Part shown: positions 45,528-56,319 of the stretch, one piece after another
Numbering within the stretch: position 1 is the stretch's first letter
Layout: every line of letters starts with the position of its first letter
From: Labilibaculum sp. K2S
GTDB lineage: Bacteria > Bacteroidota > Bacteroidia > Bacteroidales > Marinifilaceae
Assembly: GCF_030372765.1 (NCBI RefSeq)
Contig: NZ_JAUCMW010000001.1
Location: 372,001 to 436,000 of the forward strand
Direction of reading: 5' to 3'
DNA: 64,000 nucleotides
Position numbers and translations under genes: made by a program
Notes under the pieces: model-generated
What the model saw: the letters and a program-made list of their open reading frames with translations, nothing else
Database searches by the model: none
Told to the model about the DNA's origin: nothing

Positions 45528-45601
45528 TGAACGCGGAGGGATTCGAACCCCCAACCTCTACGGCCGTAACGTAGTGCACTATCCAGTTATGCTACGCATC
45601 C
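45528..45601 (-). tRNA. tRNA-Arg (anticodon ACG)
   Basis: The minus strand folds into a complete cloverleaf. The acceptor is GGATGCG with CGCGTTC, the D stem GCAT/GTGC, and the anticodon arm CTACG-TTACGGC-CGTAG with anticodon ACG (reads CGN, wobble A probably changed to inosine). The T arm is GGGGG-TTCGAAT-CCCTC and the discriminator is A. CCA is not encoded. Confidence 0.95.
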
Positions 45602-45621
45602 ATTATTTCTTAATTACCCTG

Positions 45622-45654
45622 CAAATATAGGGGTTTTAGACTGATTCCTCCAAA
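45622..45654 (-). promoter_or_regulatory. Promoter of tRNA-Arg
   Basis: On the minus strand TTTG (45651-45654) is followed after about 21 nt by TATATTTG (45622-45629), a textbook Bacteroidota promoter. It sits about 20 bp upstream of the tRNA 5' end. Confidence 0.75.
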
Positions 45655-45894
45655 TATTTTGGTGTTTTTTTAAAGTCAAAAACGATTGATTTTGCTAAGA
45701 ACTTTACAGGTAGGATTTTACAATAGGAGAATTTTTACTGCAACAAGCTGAGGAGCCTTATCTCTGGGTAGATTTAGCTTGGAATATATGAATGTTGGGG
45801 AAGTTTAACAAGCGATTAACAAGTAAAAGATATAATGATCTGGAATTATTTGTATAATTTTACTAGAATACAAAAAAGATCAGATGAAATGTCC

Positions 45895-45972
45895 ATGTGA
45901 AAAGAATTACAGTTAGAATGATTGTAATTTGGGAGTTGCATATGGCAAAAGCACACAATATATAATCATATG
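45895..45972 (+). repeat. Start-codon leader element, copy D (short)
   Basis: A shortened copy of 75 bp from ATG to ATG. It begins ATGAAATGTCCATG and ends ATATGGCAAAAG ... TATAATCATATG. Its upstream frame is MKCPCEKNYS then TAG, keeping the MK-x-PC start of copies A-C. The inner hairpin is AATTACA (45906-45912) with TGTAATT (45924-45930), so pairing is kept with different bases. The gap 45602-45969 otherwise holds the tRNA promoter and nothing else clear. Confidence 0.65.
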
Positions 45973-46848
45973 AACAGAGAACCTTCAGAATTATTTGAGG
46001 ACGTTGAAGAATCCAAAGCATTATTTCACATTCATAAACTTCAGAACATGTGTAATGAAGTAAGAAAGCAGAATGGAGATGATCATATGCATAATTTCTA
46101 CACCATTACATGGATTAAGGAAGGAGAAGCAATACATGCCACCAAATATGTTGAGTACACATTGCGAAAAAATTCGATTCTTTTTGTGCCGCCGGGTCTA
46201 ATGCATCGTTTTATTAGTAATGCCCATTGCACAGGTTATTCCATAACCTTTAACGAAGCATTTTTTGCTGTTAAAGAGAATGGTGAAGACTCAGTTTCCG
46301 ATTCAACATTGTTTAGTAACCCCGATTTTCGATCAATTATTACTTTGGATGAAAAGCAGCAAATTGTTTTTAAGGGAATTACAGAATTGATGGAAAAAGA
46401 ATTTGAGAATGACGATCGATACCGTCACGAGATGTTATTGCAGCAATTGAAGTTGTTTTTATTGGAATCAAGAAGAATTTACGAAGAGCAGCACGATTTG
46501 GGTGTGAGTTTAGACGAAGAGCATCCGGGTTCGGTCATCATTAAATTTAAACAGCTGATAGATAATAATTACAAAGAACTAAAAAATGTTTCTTCTTATG
46601 CGGATATGCTTAATTTGAGAGCAACCTGTTTAAATGAGATTACGAAGAAAACAACCGGTATTACGGCAGGAGAACTAATCCGAAACAGAGTGATAAAAGA
46701 AGCAAAGAAAATGCTTTATGGCTCTGATTTGAATACAAAGGAAATAGCTTATAATTTGGGTTTTAATGATCCGGCTTATTTTAGTCGCTTCTTTAAAAAA
46801 TATACAAGCCAAACATTGAGCGATTATCGAAGTTTGATTAGAAAATAA
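45970..46848 (+). CDS. AraC-family transcriptional regulator with cupin sensor domain
   Basis: A 292-residue DNA-binding regulator. The N-terminal half (about 30-115) is an AraC cupin-type ligand domain (HNFYTITWIKEGEAIHATKY, LFVPPGLMHRF). The C-terminal 100 residues hold the two-HTH AraC domain with its second signature (KEIAYNLGFNDPAYFSRFFKKYT). The start used here is the ATG at the right end of leader copy D. The ligand is unknown. The next gene downstream (YceI) is 120 bp away in the same direction and could be a target. Confidence 0.92.
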   Translation: MNREPSELFEDVEESKALFHIHKLQNMCNEVRKQNGDDHMHNFYTITWIKEGEAIHATKYVEYTLRKNSILFVPPGLMHRFISNAHCTGYSITFNEAFFAVKENGEDSVSDSTLFSNPDFRSIITLDEKQQIVFKGITELMEKEFENDDRYRHEMLLQQLKLFLLESRRIYEEQHDLGVSLDEEHPGSVIIKFKQLIDNNYKELKNVSSYADMLNLRATCLNEITKKTTGITAGELIRNRVIKEAKKMLYGSDLNTKEIAYNLGFNDPAYFSRFFKKYTSQTLSDYRSLIRK

Positions 46849-46896
46849 TCCAACAATAAAGAGAATTTGTCCATTTACGAATGAACAATCATCTGC

Positions 46897-46904
46897 TAAC
46901 TTTG
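46897..46904 (+). promoter_or_regulatory. Possible -7 box of the YceI gene
   Basis: TAACTTTG matches TAnnTTTG and lies 65 bp before the YceI start. The -33 region is weak, so this is tentative. Confidence 0.4.
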
Positions 46905-46968
46905 TATTTGTAAAGTTCTTACAGAGATTTTAAAACGAATAAAAGAAATTTAATTAATATTTGAAGTT

Positions 46969-47568
46969 ATGAAGAGATTAGGTTTAGTAATGATAGTGGT
47001 TCTTGTTGTCAGTGTTGTTTCGACTCCAGGCACAGCTTTTGCAAAAAAAGACAATTTAAAATTGAATGCTGAAAACAGTAAAATTGAATGGTTGGGCAAA
47101 AAAGTGACAGGAGAACATTCCGGAACCATTAAAGTAAAGAGTGGAAGTTTGGTACTTGACGAAGGTGAACTTGTTAAAGGAAGTTTTGTTGTTGATATGA
47201 CAAGTATTGCGAATACAGACCTGGAGGATGCCGATTACAAAGCAAAATTGGAAGGTCATTTAAAATCAGACGATTTTTTTGGTGTGGAGAAATTTCCTGA
47301 ATCAAAATTTGAGATTACCAATGCCGAGAAAATGGAAGATGGTAATTACAAGGTAAAAGGAAATATCACAATCAAAGGAATTACTGAACCCATTGAATTT
47401 ATGGTGAATTTACACAAACATGATGCGACTGTACATGTAAGTGGAAAAATGACTATCGATAGAACCAAGTTCAACGTGCGTTACGGATCGGGTTCTTTTT
47501 TCGATAATTTGGGTGACAAGACAATTTACGATGATTTTGAATTAAATTTAGATCTATATTTAGAGTAA
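46969..47568 (+). CDS. YceI-family periplasmic protein
   Basis: A 199-residue exported protein with a Sec signal peptide (cleavage near GTAFA-KK) and one YceI domain, a lipocalin-like barrel known in other members to bind polyisoprenoid-type lipids. Family marks are SKIEWLGKKVTGEHSGTIK near the start, FPESKFEITNAEK in the middle and KMTIDRTKFNVRYGSG near the end. The periplasmic location is by family and signal. The physiological role is generally unclear. It follows the AraC regulator and has its own terminator. Confidence 0.92.
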   Translation: MKRLGLVMIVVLVVSVVSTPGTAFAKKDNLKLNAENSKIEWLGKKVTGEHSGTIKVKSGSLVLDEGELVKGSFVVDMTSIANTDLEDADYKAKLEGHLKSDDFFGVEKFPESKFEITNAEKMEDGNYKVKGNITIKGITEPIEFMVNLHKHDATVHVSGKMTIDRTKFNVRYGSGSFFDNLGDKTIYDDFELNLDLYLE

Positions 47569-47589
47569 AGATTTATTTTTTAGAAGCAT

Positions 47590-47619
47590 AAGCCGGAATA
47601 TTCTTATTTCGGCTTTTTT
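47590..47619 (+). terminator. Rho-independent terminator after the YceI gene
   Basis: AAGCCGGAATA pairs with TTATTTCGGCTT (one bulge or G-U) around a short loop and is followed by a T-run. Confidence 0.8.
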
Positions 47620-47741
47620 ATGATTAGTTTCGAAGTGCAATATGAACAATAGATGGAGAGCTCTGTAAATACTTCTAAATCTTTGATTTTATTATAAATA
47701 ATCGTAATTTGTTCATGCTTTAAATCTAAACCAATGTTATT

Positions 47742-48926
47742 ATGATGCGAATTTTGTTTTCAGCTTTATTTGCCTTACTGATCTGCTCGAATACTTCAGC
47801 TGAAGTAAACTTAAAAAATTTGCATAGCTCCCGTGTTTATTCGAAAGTACTTAAAGAATACCGCGATGTAAAAGTATTGCTTCCCAACGAATATAATGAC
47901 ACATATTATAAGTACCCAACAATCTATTTGTTGGATGCCGAAACGAACTTTGATATGGGAATCGAAGTTCTAAGTTTTCTCATGGATAATCATTTTATTC
48001 CTCCTCATATTGTTGTAGGTCTTCCTAATACCGATCGCTTTCGCGATATGACACCTGTGGATTCTATCATGAATAAAAATATTTACCGAACCCGGGGAGG
48101 AGCCGATAATTTTATTAAAGCACTCGAGGTGGATGTGTTTCCATTCATAGCTGATAATTTTAGAGCGAGTACTCAGCGATTAGTCATGGGCCATAGCTAT
48201 AGTGGTCTTTTTGTTGTATATGCATTTTCTACACGACCCGATTTATTTGATAAATATTTGGCTTTTAGTCCGATTCTTTGGTGGAATAATAAGGCAATAG
48301 TTAACGATATTGACCAATTTTTAAGCAACAATTCATCCATTAGAAAGCAACTGTTTATTTCATTTGCCGAAGAAGCTACGGAGATGTTAAAATCCTGTAA
48401 ATCTTTAATTCTATCCTTAGAAACAAAAGCACCATCTGATCTCAAATGGAATTATGCATGGATGCCCGACGAAAGTCATTACACACTCTATCGTAAAAGT
48501 TTAATGCAGGGCATGGAAACTATTTTCGCAGAGTACAAATATCCTGATGTACAGGTTTTAGTTGAAAAAGGCGTTGAGGTTGCTGAAACTTATCAACGAA
48601 AAGTATTGTTGAGTTATGGCAGAAATGAAAAATTGCCCTATTCTCTGCTTGAGAGTGTTTGTATTCAGCTTAAAGATGCTGAACGATATAATGACGCAAT
48701 GGCTTTTTTAAAATATTCTATTTCCAATTATCCTGAAAGAGCAGAGGCATTTTATTACGTAGGCGAGATTTACGAAAAAGTTAACCAACCTAAGGAAGCA
48801 GTAAAGTTTTATGAGATTGCACACAACAAAGACAAAGGAAGATGGGATTATGAGAATAAATTTCTTGCGATGCAGAAATTACTGATTGAGCTTGAAAATA
48901 AAACTCAAAATAATATAGATTTATAA
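47742..48926 (+). CDS. Exported esterase-family alpha/beta hydrolase with C-terminal TPR
   Basis: A 394-residue protein with a signal peptide (cleavage near TSAEV). The putative-esterase (esterase D / siderophore-esterase-like) domain spans about 25-265. The nucleophile elbow MGHSYSGLF contains Ser152, and the catalytic His is probably His246 in DESHYTLY. An acidic partner lies between them but cannot be fixed by eye. The C-terminal part (about 310-385) has TPR-like repeats (AEAFYYVGEIYEKVNQPKEAVKFYEIAH). The substrate is unknown; carbohydrate ester and siderophore esters are both hydrolysed by relatives. It is a single-gene unit. Confidence 0.8.
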   Translation: MMRILFSALFALLICSNTSAEVNLKNLHSSRVYSKVLKEYRDVKVLLPNEYNDTYYKYPTIYLLDAETNFDMGIEVLSFLMDNHFIPPHIVVGLPNTDRFRDMTPVDSIMNKNIYRTRGGADNFIKALEVDVFPFIADNFRASTQRLVMGHSYSGLFVVYAFSTRPDLFDKYLAFSPILWWNNKAIVNDIDQFLSNNSSIRKQLFISFAEEATEMLKSCKSLILSLETKAPSDLKWNYAWMPDESHYTLYRKSLMQGMETIFAEYKYPDVQVLVEKGVEVAETYQRKVLLSYGRNEKLPYSLLESVCIQLKDAERYNDAMAFLKYSISNYPERAEAFYYVGEIYEKVNQPKEAVKFYEIAHNKDKGRWDYENKFLAMQKLLIELENKTQNNIDL

Positions 48927-49086
48927 TGTAAAACAAGGTGAAGTATTAAATATTAATTCCTTTAAATTTATTTACCCTCAAACACAATTACTTTTATTCT
49001 AGTCCGTTACACACTATAACAGTAGTGATGTATATTTTTACTGATGCAATTAATTTGCTTTGGTGGATAGTAAAAGCGGAGGAACG

Positions 49087-49638
49087 ATGAAGGGAATATT
49101 TTTCACAGAGTTTTTGGAGATGGTAGAGAAGGAGTATGGTTTAATCTTAACCGAAAAAATCATTTCTGATTTGGGAATAGGAAATAACGGTGTTTACGAA
49201 GCAACAGCCGATTATCCATACGGTCAATTTGCTGAGTTATGTAATTTGCTTAGTTTCGAAGTGAGAAGTTCTGTTCCCGATGTAGCAAAAAATTTTGGAG
49301 AATATCTTTTCTCCCGATTGGTAATTTTGTTTCGCCCCAACTTTGCAGGCAATAGCAGTATATTTGATTTCTTAGATCAGATAGATGAGTTCATTCACAA
49401 TAAAATTCAGGAACGCTTTACTCCGGTTGAAATCCCACGTTTTAGAGCAGTGAAAATTAATGATTCCACCTTTCAGATGAGTTATCAGACTGAAAAATTA
49501 CTGATTGATTTAGCCATTGGATTATTTATGGGCTGTCAAAGGTTTTTTAATGAAGAATTGACTTTAAATACTGAATTTATTTCAGAGAAAAGCAAATTGG
49601 TCTGTTTTACCCTTTCAAAAAATCAGGTGCTAGTTTGA
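49087..49638 (+). CDS. H-NOX heme-binding gas sensor domain protein
   Basis: A stand-alone H-NOX (HNOB) domain of 183 residues, expected to bind heme and sense NO or O2. I start at the ATG at 49087, which has GGAGG 6 bp upstream; the frame is open to a TTG at 49060. The family start (MKGIFFTEFLEMVEKEYG) is clear, and His104 in EFIHNKIQERF is at the proximal heme-ligand position. The usual YxSxR heme-propionate motif reads Y133-x-T135-x-K137 here (SYQTEK), a conservative but unusual form. The usual partner, a kinase or cyclase gene, is absent: the next gene is convergent and overlaps the 3' end by 9 bp. Confidence 0.85.
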   Translation: MKGIFFTEFLEMVEKEYGLILTEKIISDLGIGNNGVYEATADYPYGQFAELCNLLSFEVRSSVPDVAKNFGEYLFSRLVILFRPNFAGNSSIFDFLDQIDEFIHNKIQERFTPVEIPRFRAVKINDSTFQMSYQTEKLLIDLAIGLFMGCQRFFNEELTLNTEFISEKSKLVCFTLSKNQVLV

Positions 49639-51051
49639 TTCCATATTGTGAAACGTAAAGTATTTCGTTTTTCCAGCCTTCACTTCAAGATCTAATTGCT
49701 GATCTTTGCTGTCTCCGTTTGGAGAATTTACTCTAAGAGTCACGGTATGCTTTCCCTCTTTCAATCGAATTCGGGTGTAGTGAATAGAGTTGGGCAGGGT
49801 TTGCCAATTTCTGGTGTCGGCTTTTTCTGTAACAGCATTAAAAATGCTGATAATAGCACCTAAATTTTCATCTTTACTTCTTGTATAACTTTCAATAGCT
49901 TGCTTGGTGGCAAGTCTTAGTAAAGAATTTGCCATTTCGCGTACCATTCGGTCTTTTAGTGTTTTAAAAGCAATGGCGTTGATATCTTCTCCTTTATCCA
50001 AAGGATAACTAAGCGAATCATTTATAATGATGTCGGCATTTGTATAGTAGGGAACCCGTTCCTGATATTTTGGAAAAGCAACGCGTACAAAATCCAGATC
50101 GCTAAAAGAATTTTGAGTCCGGCTATCCATATTGCCTACAAAAAAGGGCAAAGTAACATTTTCTTCATTGTTCACCATGGTCAGGTAGCCATCTCGACCA
50201 TTAACAGCACTAAAATTGATGCTCCATTCTGCTTTTACCGGCCCAAGCCCCGATAGCCAGATGATTATTACATCCCCTTCAGTCTTGTCGGCTTTTTGGA
50301 AATCGAATCCAAATTTATTTTTGAAAAATTCGTAATCTTCCATCAAACCAGTTTTATAGGCAGTTCGAAGAAGATCTTCTTTCAATTGTCGTGGCGCAGG
50401 TGTATTAAAGTTTTTTAGATAATTGTCCTCATAAATTTTGAGAGCATTCCGATAAGCAATAAAGGCATTGTTTGAATCTCCCGACGAATCGTAAATTAAC
50501 CCCATTAGTGTGTGGGCAAAGGCATCATCGCTGTATCTGTTCTGATAATTCTTTGGATATTTATCGTTCAGGGCATACAATTTTTCATTTACTCTTCGGC
50601 ATTCAACCAAAGCAGCTTCCGTATCGCCCATTTCCAAATAGCTTAACGCCTTATAAAAATTTAGCATTACATTCTCAAAATCCTCTGGAACATAGGGTCT
50701 GGCCATTGGGTTGGTGAGCATTGCCAATGCTTCCGAACCAATATTTTTACGTTGATCTTCAATGAAAAGATCCGCCTCGTTAAAATACATAGTCGCCGAA
50801 ACATAATCTTGCTGCATCCACGATAAAGTTCCCTTATTCAGTAAAAACAAGGCTTTGTTTTTGTTTCGATTGCTCTTTTTATCTTTATCCAGTACTTTTT
50901 CGGCACTCGCTATGTCACCCTGCAAAAAGTAGTTGTTAAAAGCTTCATTTTGCATGTAATAGGTAGCACAACCAGATAATAGTAGAAGAACACCAAATAA
51001 AAAAACAGGGAGTATCTTACCCGATATACGTAAGGATAATTTTTGCTTCAT
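49630..51051 (-). CDS. COG3014-like lipoprotein with TPR-like repeats
   Basis: A 473-residue envelope lipoprotein. The ATG at 51051 (MKQKLSLRISG) gives a clean lipobox LLLLSGC; a longer frame reaches a TTG at 51108 and is less likely. Residues about 30-240 are helical TPR-like repeats (FNNYFLQGDIASAEKVLDK, FYKALSYLEMGDTEAALVEC), and the C-terminal half is beta-rich and ends in a PEGA-like strand pair (RIRLKEGKHTVTLRV). The family is of unknown function but commonly accompanies LpoB-like genes, as here with the gene just upstream in the same direction, so a cell-envelope or peptidoglycan-linked role is likely. Confidence 0.75.
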   Translation of the reverse strand: MKQKLSLRISGKILPVFLFGVLLLLSGCATYYMQNEAFNNYFLQGDIASAEKVLDKDKKSNRNKNKALFLLNKGTLSWMQQDYVSATMYFNEADLFIEDQRKNIGSEALAMLTNPMARPYVPEDFENVMLNFYKALSYLEMGDTEAALVECRRVNEKLYALNDKYPKNYQNRYSDDAFAHTLMGLIYDSSGDSNNAFIAYRNALKIYEDNYLKNFNTPAPRQLKEDLLRTAYKTGLMEDYEFFKNKFGFDFQKADKTEGDVIIIWLSGLGPVKAEWSINFSAVNGRDGYLTMVNNEENVTLPFFVGNMDSRTQNSFSDLDFVRVAFPKYQERVPYYTNADIIINDSLSYPLDKGEDINAIAFKTLKDRMVREMANSLLRLATKQAIESYTRSKDENLGAIISIFNAVTEKADTRNWQTLPNSIHYTRIRLKEGKHTVTLRVNSPNGDSKDQQLDLEVKAGKTKYFTFHNMESN

Positions 51052-51109
51052 CGAAAAAGGAATAAAGAAATTCAGGAAGCCAACCAATGACTTCCTGTAG
51101 AGTACCAAT

Positions 51110-51694
51110 TTATTTGTTCACGTACTTTTTAATTTTTTTATCACCCATCCAAACCAGTTCGCTGGTTTCAAGATTAGTTAGCTCCAGATTTAACTGATAG
51201 TAACGAACATTTTCTTTTTTATAACTGTCTATAATCGAATTGATGTCGCCTTGTAAGATGAAGTCAGCACCCAATTCCTGTCCCCATTTTTTTAGGGTTG
51301 CCTTGGAGGCAAAATCTTGCTGGTCTGCACGTTCCTGACGAAGATCTTCACGTTTGGCACCTGCTTGCACCAAGCGAACCCGACTGTCATTTAAAATGGC
51401 TTTTTCGATGTCTTTAATGTAAGTATCCGAATCGATGTGTTCTGAACTTTTATTGGTGATTAAGCCAACAATAACAACAGGTTTACGATTAAATTCCTGT
51501 TGATAATCTTCAATCCAGTTTTGATTAAGCAATTGATCAATTAAAGCCTCGGCAGTCAATTTTGAATCGGTATCGTTCCATCGACCACTTAAATCAATTT
51601 GCTGATCAGGAGATACCCGGGTAACTTGTCTCGAGCAGGAAACACCAGCTAATACAGCCAGTGCGAAAACAAATAGGCGAAATGAATACTTCAT
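51110..51694 (-). CDS. lpoB: LpoB-like penicillin-binding-protein activator lipoprotein
   Basis: A 194-residue lipoprotein (lipobox LAGVSCSRQ, Cys about 20) with the LpoB / COG3417 domain (about 35-190). Visible marks are SGRWNDTDSKLTAEALIDQL, VVIVGLITNKSSEHID and a late LELTNLETSELVWMGDKKIKK. In Enterobacteria LpoB activates PBP1B from the outer membrane, whereas in Bacteroidota the partner is not defined, so the symbol marks family only. It lies 58 bp upstream of the COG3014-like gene and forms an operon with it. Confidence 0.75.
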   Translation of the reverse strand: MKYSFRLFVFALAVLAGVSCSRQVTRVSPDQQIDLSGRWNDTDSKLTAEALIDQLLNQNWIEDYQQEFNRKPVVIVGLITNKSSEHIDSDTYIKDIEKAILNDSRVRLVQAGAKREDLRQERADQQDFASKATLKKWGQELGADFILQGDINSIIDSYKKENVRYYQLNLELTNLETSELVWMGDKKIKKYVNK

Positions 51695-51779
51695 AATATT
51701 TTCATTTTTTGTTTAAATAATATTCTAATTTTTTGAAATGAATTATTCTCAGGTAATTACAATTTTTATGCCAATATGA

Positions 51780-52664
51780 TTATAAACCTTCTACTATTTT
51801 TGATAACTTTTGGTAATGCAATTTGCTAATTGGAGTGAGTGGCAAACGCAAACAGTTTTCACAGAGTTTTTTCATGCTTAGAATTGCTTTAATTCCGGCA
51901 GGATTGCCTTCTGTAAAAAGGTTTTGGATGACTCCAAACATCTTATAATGAATCTGAAGAGCTTCCTTGTTTTTTCCATCTAATGCTAATCTTACCATCT
52001 GGCTCCACTCCTTTGGAAAAGCATTTCCCAGTACAGAAATAACACCACTGCCTCCTAATGAAATAAGAGGAAAGGTCATGGCATCATCGCCTGATATCAC
52101 CAAAAAGTCTTTTGGTTTGTTTTTAAGAATGCTCATAAGTTGCTCCATATTACCGGAAGCCTCTTTTACACCAATTATATTTTCAATTTCCGAAGCCAGT
52201 TTTACGCAGGTTTCAGCACTTATGTTTACACTCGATCTGCCAGGCACATTATAAAGAATTACCGGAACCGGACTGGCATTTGCAATGGCCTGGTAATGCA
52301 GAAACAAGCCTTCCTGACTGGGTTTGTTGTAGTAAGGAGCAACTGATAGAATGGCATCAATCTCATCAAATTCTGAGAACTCCTGAATTTGCTGAATAAC
52401 AGCCTGAGTATTGTTTCCTCCAAAGCCAACTACCAAAGGAACGCGCTTTGCATTCACTTCAATAATGTGATTGATAACGGAAATTTTTTCATCACACGAA
52501 AGTGTTGATACTTCACCTGTAGTTCCCAGAACCACTAAATAATCGATACCATTTTCAATCTGAAAATTAACGATGTTGCTAAGAGCATTAAAATCGACAC
52601 TTTCATTCTCTTTAAATGGAGTAATAAGAGCTATGCCTGTTCCTGAAAATTTGTTACTATTCAT
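51780..52664 (-). CDS. dapA: 4-hydroxy-tetrahydrodipicolinate synthase
   Basis: DapA condenses pyruvate with aspartate semialdehyde, the first committed step to lysine and meso-diaminopimelate for peptidoglycan. The 294-residue protein is the normal length. The Schiff-base lysine is Lys167 in IIGVKEASGNMEQ, and the family markers GTTGEVSTLS, SVAPYYNKPSQEG and ILYNVPGRSS are all present. It is a cytosolic tetramer by family. It starts 5 bp after the end of the gene at 52670-53209, so the two are cotranscribed on the minus strand. Confidence 0.96.
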   Translation of the reverse strand: MNSNKFSGTGIALITPFKENESVDFNALSNIVNFQIENGIDYLVVLGTTGEVSTLSCDEKISVINHIIEVNAKRVPLVVGFGGNNTQAVIQQIQEFSEFDEIDAILSVAPYYNKPSQEGLFLHYQAIANASPVPVILYNVPGRSSVNISAETCVKLASEIENIIGVKEASGNMEQLMSILKNKPKDFLVISGDDAMTFPLISLGGSGVISVLGNAFPKEWSQMVRLALDGKNKEALQIHYKMFGVIQNLFTEGNPAGIKAILSMKKLCENCLRLPLTPISKLHYQKLSKIVEGL

Positions 52665-52669
52665 TCTTA

Positions 52670-53209
52670 TTACTTTTTAATCTGTGAAAGATATTTTAAG
52701 CTTTCGCTGATTAGGTTTTCCATTGAATTGTTTTTACCCTGATCAATCATTAAATCCAAATGCTCACAGTTATCGACCAAAGCCCCGACTTTACAAGCTG
52801 CCAACGAGACTTGTGTAATGTATTTTATCGAAAGATGCTCCGATTTTGTAAGAACAAAGAGTAAATCGAACTTAGTATTGGTGAATTCGATTAATTCAGG
52901 AATGATTGGTTCTCCGCTCCATTTCACATCTTTATTGGTATAAAAAACTATTTTTTGAGCCACACCAAAATCAGGCAATATGTCAGCATCAATCCATCCT
53001 GCGCTTTGTACTTTATAGCCTTTTTGGCTTAAATCTTCTGTAAACTTTTTCACTACAGAGTGATTCTTTTCCTGAAGAGTATCAAACAGTATGCCTATAC
53101 TTTTAGAACTTTCTAAATTGTGAAACTCCTTTTTGCGCGGATTTTTCTTTAGTTTGCTTTTGATTTTTAATTCGGCAAGCTGATTTTTGATATTTTGAAA
53201 AAAACTCAT
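52670..53209 (-). CDS. DUF6913-like conserved Bacteroidota protein
   Basis: A 179-residue cytosolic protein without signal or membrane segment. A basic N-terminus (KSKLKKNPRKKEFHN) precedes an alpha/beta core (about 32-170) that looks like a flavodoxin- or Rossmann-like fold (SIGILFDTLQEKNH, FDLLFVLTKSEHLSIKYI). I associate it with DUF6913, a Bacteroidota family of unknown function; this naming is from memory. It lies directly upstream of dapA with a 5-bp gap. Confidence 0.6.
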   Translation of the reverse strand: MSFFQNIKNQLAELKIKSKLKKNPRKKEFHNLESSKSIGILFDTLQEKNHSVVKKFTEDLSQKGYKVQSAGWIDADILPDFGVAQKIVFYTNKDVKWSGEPIIPELIEFTNTKFDLLFVLTKSEHLSIKYITQVSLAACKVGALVDNCEHLDLMIDQGKNNSMENLISESLKYLSQIKK

Positions 53210-53318
53210 TTTATATTTGATAGTTAAGTTGAAGGCTGGTAATTATGGGTTAAACAGGCAATTATTATTTGAAACCACAAGTTATGAAAAAAATCATTTT
53301 GCAAATCATAAATTAAGC

Positions 53319-53906
53319 TTATTTAATTTTTTTTGGAGCCTTGTAACCATTGGGATTCAGTTTTCCGGGGGCAATTCGTAGCTCATGAGCCAAATGGGTA
53401 AGACTGTTCATATTCATTACTTCGCATGCTTTTATTGCAATTTTAGCACAAGCCAAAGTGTCTTCCAACGCATCGTGATGTCTAAGCGGAATATCGAAAA
53501 GGTGAGCTATTGTATTTAGTTTATGGTTTGGCATATTGGGCCAAATGTTACGACAGATTTGTACGGTGCACAGGTAATCAAATTCTGGAAAACGAATGTT
53601 GTAAGTTTCTAAACAAGCCCTAAGCACCGACACATCAAAACTAGCGTTGTGAGCGATCACCATTTTCCCGTGCAGATAATCCTCTACCTCTTCCCAAATG
53701 TAATTGAAGCTGGGTTTGTTCATAACATCTTCTTCCGTAATTCCATGAATACTAACATTCATCGGATGAAAATACATTTCAGGTGGCGATATCAGCCAAT
53801 CTTTACTTTCAACAATTAGTCCATTTTCAACGCGAACCAAACCAAGCGAACAAGCAGAATTGCGCTGTCCGTTTGCTGTTTCGAAATCTATTGCGGTAAA
53901 ATTCAT
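53319..53906 (-). CDS. DnaQ-like 3'-5' exonuclease
   Basis: A 195-residue DEDDh exonuclease. ExoI carries the first acidic pair (MNFTAIDFETANG, Asp7 and Glu9), exoII includes VIAHNASFDVSVL, and exoIII is HHDALEDTLACAKIA. The motifs match the epsilon-like family whose members proofread or trim nucleic acid ends; this short form without a polymerase-binding tail is usual for stand-alone exonucleases. It lies between ligA and the DUF6913-like gene, all on the minus strand. A heptamer repeat array separates it from ligA. Confidence 0.9.
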   Translation of the reverse strand: MNFTAIDFETANGQRNSACSLGLVRVENGLIVESKDWLISPPEMYFHPMNVSIHGITEEDVMNKPSFNYIWEEVEDYLHGKMVIAHNASFDVSVLRACLETYNIRFPEFDYLCTVQICRNIWPNMPNHKLNTIAHLFDIPLRHHDALEDTLACAKIAIKACEVMNMNSLTHLAHELRIAPGKLNPNGYKAPKKIK

Positions 53907-53947
53907 TTTTTTAGATAAAAGGGAAATGAAATAAGATTTAATTTTGT

Positions 53948-56025
<2,078 letters not shown>

Positions 56026-56319
56026 CTATCGTTGTGTAAATAGATGAGCTGTATTTTCTATAGCAAGCCCTGAATGGTAAAAATAGTAAAGCTTTCGCTG
56101 ATTTCGCAATTGATTTCAATGATTTTTGAGATCGGAAACTGTAATTAGTGAACTGCTTGGGTAAGAGTTTTAAAGTACAGCCATGTGGAAAGCATTTTTA
56201 GGTTTTAAGCGCTGGTATCGAGGAATCTTTAAGTTTGAATAACAGATGTTTCGGGATCGCTCGACATAACGCTCCCAAGTGAAACTTTACTTGTCGAACA
56301 TCATTTTCATTTCACACCA

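Noticed and set aside
5914..45972. Leader elements as insertion sequences with their own transposase
   Set aside because: They are 75-99 bp with no transposase frame; only a non-autonomous or regulatory nature is possible.
51052..51108. TTG start for the COG3014-like lipoprotein
   Set aside because: The ATG at 51051 gives a standard lipoprotein signal peptide, while the longer form does not.
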